A stretch of DNA of 64,000 bases from NCBI RefSeq assembly GCF_023101765.2, contig NC_064226.1, positions 13,399,251 to 13,463,250 of the forward strand, given 5' to 3'. The position numbers were made by a program, and so were the translations under genes. A model generated the notes under the pieces. That model was not told the DNA's origin. It did no database searches and saw only the letters and a list, made by a program, of their open reading frames with translations. This document shows positions 59,345 through 64,000 of this stretch, piece after piece. Positions within the stretch are counted from its first letter, which is position 1. The number at the start of each line of letters is the position of its first letter. This DNA comes from Spodoptera frugiperda. Its lineage: Eukaryota > Arthropoda > Insecta > Lepidoptera > Noctuidae.

Positions 59345-60432
59345 AAATAAAAATAAAAAAAATAGCAGGGGTTATTGTTATGTCGATGTCGAACCCAAAA
59401 ATGTAATTAACTTTTTTTTTGTCTGTTTGTCTGTTTGTCTGTTTGTCTGTTTGTCTGTTTGTCTGTTTGTCTGTTCGTCTGTGCGCGCTAATCTCAGAAA
59501 CGGCTGATCCGAGTTGGATGCGGTTTTCACGAATATATTGTGGGATGCTTAAATTTACATTTAGTGTTTGTTTCATGTCAATCGGTTCATAAATAAAAAA
59601 GTTATGTCAAATTAAAGAATCACGTCGAACATTCTATGCTTATACCATTAATCTCCGCAACTATTTGACGGATTTGGTTGAAATTTGGTACAGATATAGT
59701 TTAGAACCTTAGAAAGGACATAAGATAGTTTTTATTTGTTTTCTATCGTTTTTATTATTAGTATTTGTTGGGTATCGGCCGAGCGCTTCGGTACTGTTGT
59801 GGAAATAGTGTACTATAAGTCGTATGATTATTTGTCTGCAGTGGTCCTGCTGTTTCGTATATTCTAAATTGGTTTCGTTGTATTTGTCTATTAAAAAGTT
59901 TATTTGTTGGGTTTTCCTGGTTAAATTATTTAACGTAGGTTTAGTTTGATATCGATTATTAGTAGTTACTGACTACAGTACTACTATAGTTTGTTTAATA
60001 AAATTGTAAGTCTATAATTTATAAGTTAATTAGATTTAAGTCGTTTCTTTTAAATTATTTAGTTTAAGCTTGGTTTGGCTTGGTATTATAGCATTGAGGA
60101 TAGGTTGTAATATAATTTCTTTTTTAATTGTTATAAATTCGTAATTCGTAGCTTTCTTGAATTCTTTAGTTTTAAGTTAGTTTTCATCTTAAGTTCGGAA
60201 AGATTATAATATTTCTTTAGTTTAAGTCCGTTTTTAAACTATTTTTTCAATGCCCTAAGTGAGTATACATCTATTAAATTCAAACGCAGAGCTCATTATG
60301 TTGATTTTTGAGGAGTTCCCTAGAATATCTTCCACATCTCATTTTTGAAGAGATTCCGCGAAATCGGGAACTATGTGGTTAAAACCAAAAAATTGCCGGA
60401 AGTCACTATTCCACACGAACGAAGTCGCGGGC
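59345..60432 (+). repeat. LINE-like unit F, first copy, with microsatellite
   Basis: AATAGCAGGGGTTATTG, CGATGTCGAACCCAAAAATG, a T run and a GTCTGTTT microsatellite (59421-59481), with the last part GAACGAAGTCGCGGGC at ~60418. The same start recurs at 60630. No coding region remains. Confidence 0.5.
59421..59481 (+). repeat. (GTCTGTTT)n microsatellite
   Basis: About seven octamer units, the last changed to GTTCGTCTG. It belongs to the LINE-like unit F, whose other copy has only GTCTGTCTGTC. Confidence 0.85.
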
Positions 60433-60442
60433 TATAATAAAT

Positions 60443-60597
60443 CAGGGGCCTTAGTCTGCTATTACAATTGTGTCAGAATGGTCGATCACTGAGCAGTGCG
60501 AGAGGGACGGAGGTATACAACCTTCATAGCTCCGTCCCTCTCGCACTGCTCAGTGATCGACCATTCTGACAATTGTAATATCAGACTAAGGCCCCTG
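60443..60597. mobile_element. ~70-bp-arm near-perfect palindrome
   Basis: The left arm 60443-60512 and right arm 60530-60597 are reverse complements except for one substitution and a 2-base insertion, with a 17-base spacer. Ends CAGGGGCCTTAGTCTG and CAGACTAAGGCCCCTG. It sits between two LINE-like unit F copies. Likely a young fold-back MITE; no target duplication is obvious. Confidence 0.8.
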
Positions 60598-60629
60598 TAG
60601 AAGGGTCAATTCTGTTCATTGAAAATATA

Positions 60630-61026
60630 GAAAAAATAAATAGCAGGGTGTTACTGGATCGATACCAAACCCAAATATGTGATTATAATTTTTTTGTCTG
60701 TCTGTCTATATATGTTCAGGCATCACGTGAAAACTAACGGTTTAATTTCGATGAAACTTGGTATAATTAACTTATTATCCTGGACATAAAATAGGTTACT
60801 TTTTATCCTGGAAAAATACGTAGAAAAAATCTTTATTTTTCAGTTTTATTCTGCTCAACAGCAGTAGCTCAATAGAGGGATCTCCTTAATTATTATGGGC
60901 CTTGCCGTATTTGGGTCCAATAGATATTTATAAGATGTCATTTTCACAGTTACTCAAAATGGAGAAATAAAACTTCCACGCGAAGACCGACATCCGCGCG
61001 GACGGAGTCGCGGGCAGAAGCTAGTT
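60630..61026 (+). repeat. LINE-like unit F, second copy
   Basis: AATAGCAGGGTGTTACTGG, CGATACCAAACCCAAATATG, TTTTTTTGTCTGTCTG, GATGAAACTTGGTATAAT and the end GGACGGAGTCGCGGGC with AGAAGCTAGT: the standard non-LTR element 3' terminus. Confidence 0.55.
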
Positions 61027-61346
61027 TTAAAATATAAATGCAAATGTTATGCTCCGAGATACAATCCGACTGGCACTTTTACGATCTCATTTCATATTCG
61101 TAGACAACGACAGAGTATATGTGGAGTTATATTACAACTTAACTTCATATCATATATCAGAGTATAATTCATTTGTTGAGTTTTTGTTGTTCGGGCATTA
61201 AAATTCAAACTCTATTGTCAAGAAACCTGAGTTCTAAATTCCACTTACAACAAGGGCCAGCTTCAACAAGTCGTTCAAAGCTTGGTTGCTTTTAAGTTTT
61301 TTTTTTTAAGTACTGGATCTAGATTGGTAATAGAGTCACCCTAAAT

Positions 61347-61525
61347 TAACTAAAAACAACGGTTTACTCACGTAACTATATTGAAAAAAGCTCTACTAGT
61401 TTTGAGTCGCTTACTCTCTACTAGTCGGACTCTTCTTTATGAGCAGCATATGCAGACGCGAAGACACCGCGCTATCTATGTAGTAAGTCGGTATTTACGG
61501 GTGTAAACCATAAATTTTAGTTAAT
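61347..61525 (+). mobile_element. M2-family MITE
   Basis: ACGGTTTACTCACGTAACTA, GCTCTACTAGTTTTGAGTCG, CTTTATGAGCAGCATATGC and AATTTTAGTTAATAGAGTC. CTCTACTAG and CTACTAGTCGGACTC show a local duplication absent elsewhere. Confidence 0.6.
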
Positions 61526-62885
61526 AGAGTCACCCCTTATTACATGACACATAAAGTTCATAATACAACTTTATAAAAGAGGGTGCCAAATTAAATATTT
61601 GTACCCCTGTCTCTTCGAAATTGAGGAGCATGATTAATATACCCATGTACGTAATTTCAATATAAAACCGCAAGCGAGGCACATGACACGAGTAAATTAA
61701 ATTCACGCACCGTTTGAAATAATCAAATATGTAGAGAGAAGACGGGTGAACTAGCAATATGCTAAGTCAAGAGCCTAAGCAAACACTTGGCAAAGGTTCC
61801 CATCGATCACTATGACTGACATTTCAAATTGAGGCCCAATTTAATAACGAAATTATTTTTGGAATCTATTTCTGTTATATTGTAGCTTTCATTAAATAAT
61901 TCAAGATTTATTTTCGGGTTTCGTTCGTCGTCTATTACACCATTTAACGGAATTTGTAATGAATTATAATATTATGAATAATTCTTACTTGATGTCTGTG
62001 ATATTTTGAGCGTCACGGAGGAATCAAACCTATTACCATAGACCTTTGTATTCCTTAAGATATAGAAAGGCATTTAACCCTTTGGTGTAAGGCTGCTTTT
62101 CTACCAAAGATATGCTATGTAACTATGCTACAAAGATGTAATAGCTAAGTTGTGAAACTATGTAATCGTTTTCGACCGATACTAAGCTATGTAGCTATGC
62201 GAGTAAAGTGTGCTATGAAGATGTTCCGCCGCAAAGTAGCTGTGCGAGGCAGGTGCGCATCCTTAGCACGCATCTTTCCACATATAAAGATAGCTTAGCT
62301 GTGTACTATTCCACTATTGCTAAGCTATATGTACCATTGAATGTGGTTAGTGGAAGCCACACGCAATCACAGCAACGTAGCGTGGAAAAGCGCCCTAACA
62401 ATTAAAAAAGCCAAGAAAACTGTAAAAGTTTGATTCATAAATTAACACTCATCAACTTTATAGCTTACTTTAGATAAAACACGAAAATATTTCACAAACC
62501 CAACATACTAACCTCCTTTAAAAAAAAACAGCCATAACCCTATCATATACACAAAACCATTCCAGAATAATCCAGTAACAAAAACACATCACGATTCAAA
62601 GTAATCCAAGTTCTTAGTGAGGAAAACTAATATAAAAGAGAGATCTCACTCTCGACAAATATATAGTGGCGAGGAAGAAGTGCAAATAAAGTTGGCGGAT
62701 AACGTTTCTCTTAGTGTGTGCTCTTTCAATTGATTTTTAAACTCGATACTGGATTGTGTGCAGATAAAATGTTGGATTTGTACTGAAACTATACGATATA
62801 AGAATGTGAAAACTCTTTTTGGAGTCTGAGTCTACTTACTAATTCAAAGATACAGATGAATATCAAATCTATACATATACTTTTT

Positions 62886-63004
62886 TAAATGGAGAAAATC
62901 ATACACTGACTTCTCCCGTCTTGGGTGAGGCGAGAGTGAGTGTCAGACTCTTTCTGACTAAAAGTCACCCCATTCCTACTCCTGATTTCGAGCCGGAGCT
63001 CAGT
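62886..63004 (-). repeat. R1 repeat, minus strand
   Basis: GGAGAAAATCATACACTGAC, CTTCTCCCGTCTTGGGTGAGG, GTCAGACTCTTTCTGAC and CATTCCTACTCCTGATTTCGAG. Confidence 0.65.
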
Positions 63005-63099
63005 AAACTATATTTTGTGTCACAGATTGTCTTATAAATTAGAATTTTAAGTTTAAAGTTCAGCTGTGTGCATGTTTCAAGTTCCAGTTGAAACCAAAC

Positions 63100-64000
63100 C
63101 TAGTATTCGTTATTATAGATTCAAAGCGAAATTTTAGCAAATGCCGCAAACCCCGGACAGTCGGACACGTTTGCAAAAAATCAATTCACAGTCTACATAG
63201 GTAGGTATACATAAGTACTAAGCATTCAGCCTTACCTTTCCCTGAAGTACTTCAGGTATAGGTTATTCAAATCCAGGCTTCATTATTCATAAATCAGACC
63301 CTTTTTAAGGACGTACCTACTTACATAAGTCCTTAAACGTTGAACAATCTTTACAGTTGAAAAAGACTGCTAAAATATTACTGCGCGAATTTTCCAAAAC
63401 TTTGAGGCATAATATTAAGGAACTTAGTTCTACCAGATTGTAAAATATGGTTTATGTATATATATATTGCCTAAATATATTCTCATTATTATATAAGTTT
63501 TGTTCGTAACTAATAAATAAAATGTCGTTACAGCTTTCTTTTATGTTTTTTGCCTGATTTTGGTTAGAAAGTTATATTGAAACGTCCTCGGAAACGGAGC
63601 TATTCTTAGTAATTTAATTTCTTTAGAGAAAGAATTCCATTGTGAATTCTAAGAAAAACTTCACGTATAATTAAATTGCTTTTTCATTCGGTACGAAAAT
63701 GTCAAAAGCGGCTTGTGACCCGAAATTCTATACATTGTGCTACCCGCAATTTTAATACTTGAATTAGTCCTGGATAAAATTTAGGGAAACGTATACAGTT
63801 TCCTAGAAAAAGGATCCGACCAGGCGAGGTGGTTATGCCTGGCGGGCTTTCTCCCCAACTGTTGTTCGTTGGGATTTTCTATCCATGTTTATTCGCATGT
63901 AAACTTCATATGTGCGATGTAAGATTTATGTCGTCTTCCGTTGATTTATTCATCGATCGTCTATTTGCGACTTCTGTTATCTGTCACTTGTCATATATCG
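63100..64000. other. Window end, no recognised gene
   Basis: AT-rich sequence; 63810-63960 (GACCAGGCGAGGTGG, TGGCGGGCTTTCTCCCCAAC) has a denser, repeat-like composition but no second copy here. Nothing else can be supported. Confidence 0.35.

Overview
The window is eukaryotic nuclear DNA from an insect, almost certainly a moth (Lepidoptera, probably a noctuid). The reasons are AT-rich non-coding sequence, short exons with GT-AG introns, insect-like protein sequences, and dense small transposable elements whose look (tRNA-derived SINEs, fold-back MITEs, LINE 3' tails) is typical of moth genomes. The species call is inference; no similarity search was possible.

Two protein-coding genes can be reconstructed exon by exon, and they are convergent. 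(1) On the + strand, 5326-9622, a six-exon gene encodes a 305-residue membrane-anchored short-chain dehydrogenase/reductase of the SDR16C / retinol dehydrogenase 10 / 17-beta-HSD11-13 type. The glycine-rich motif, NNAG and the Ser-Tyr-Lys active site are all present. (2) On the - strand, 41104 down to 15506, a nine-exon gene encodes a 450-residue oxysterol-binding-protein-related protein of the short ORP1/ORP2 type. It has an intact lipid-transfer domain and the EQVSHHPP signature. A 17.6 kb intron separates its 12-codon first coding exon from the rest. Both products act in lipid or retinoid/sterol metabolism at membranes, but nothing in the sequence links them functionally. About 5.9 kb of AT-rich sequence with MITEs lies between their 3' ends.

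Layout: 1-5300 upstream intergenic (LINE tails, one SINE-like repeat, two CRE-like octamers); 5304-9860 SDR gene; 9860-15500 AT-rich intergenic with MITEs; 15506-41104 ORP gene, whose introns hold most of the repeats; 41105-64000 a gene-poor, repeat-rich tract with no recognisable gene.

The repeat landscape is the most unusual part. A 5,458-bp element at 43142-48599 has 136-bp identical terminal inverted repeats flanked by TA, a separate 74-bp perfect inverted repeat straddling its left end, and a ~53-bp tandem array inside its right end; no transposase is visible. Other notable structures are a ~70-bp-armed near-perfect palindrome (60443-60597), a degenerate ~370-390-bp tandem array (53222-54640) inside a candidate TACAGGGTG-ended element, several MITE families (three copies of a hairpin MITE with inverted CCAAT boxes, about seven copies of a CACGTAACTG family), an eleven-copy short interspersed repeat, and a repeat whose A-tail ends a few bases from an ORP splice donor. 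I found no CRISPR array, rRNA, genuine tRNA gene, or system I would call new with confidence.
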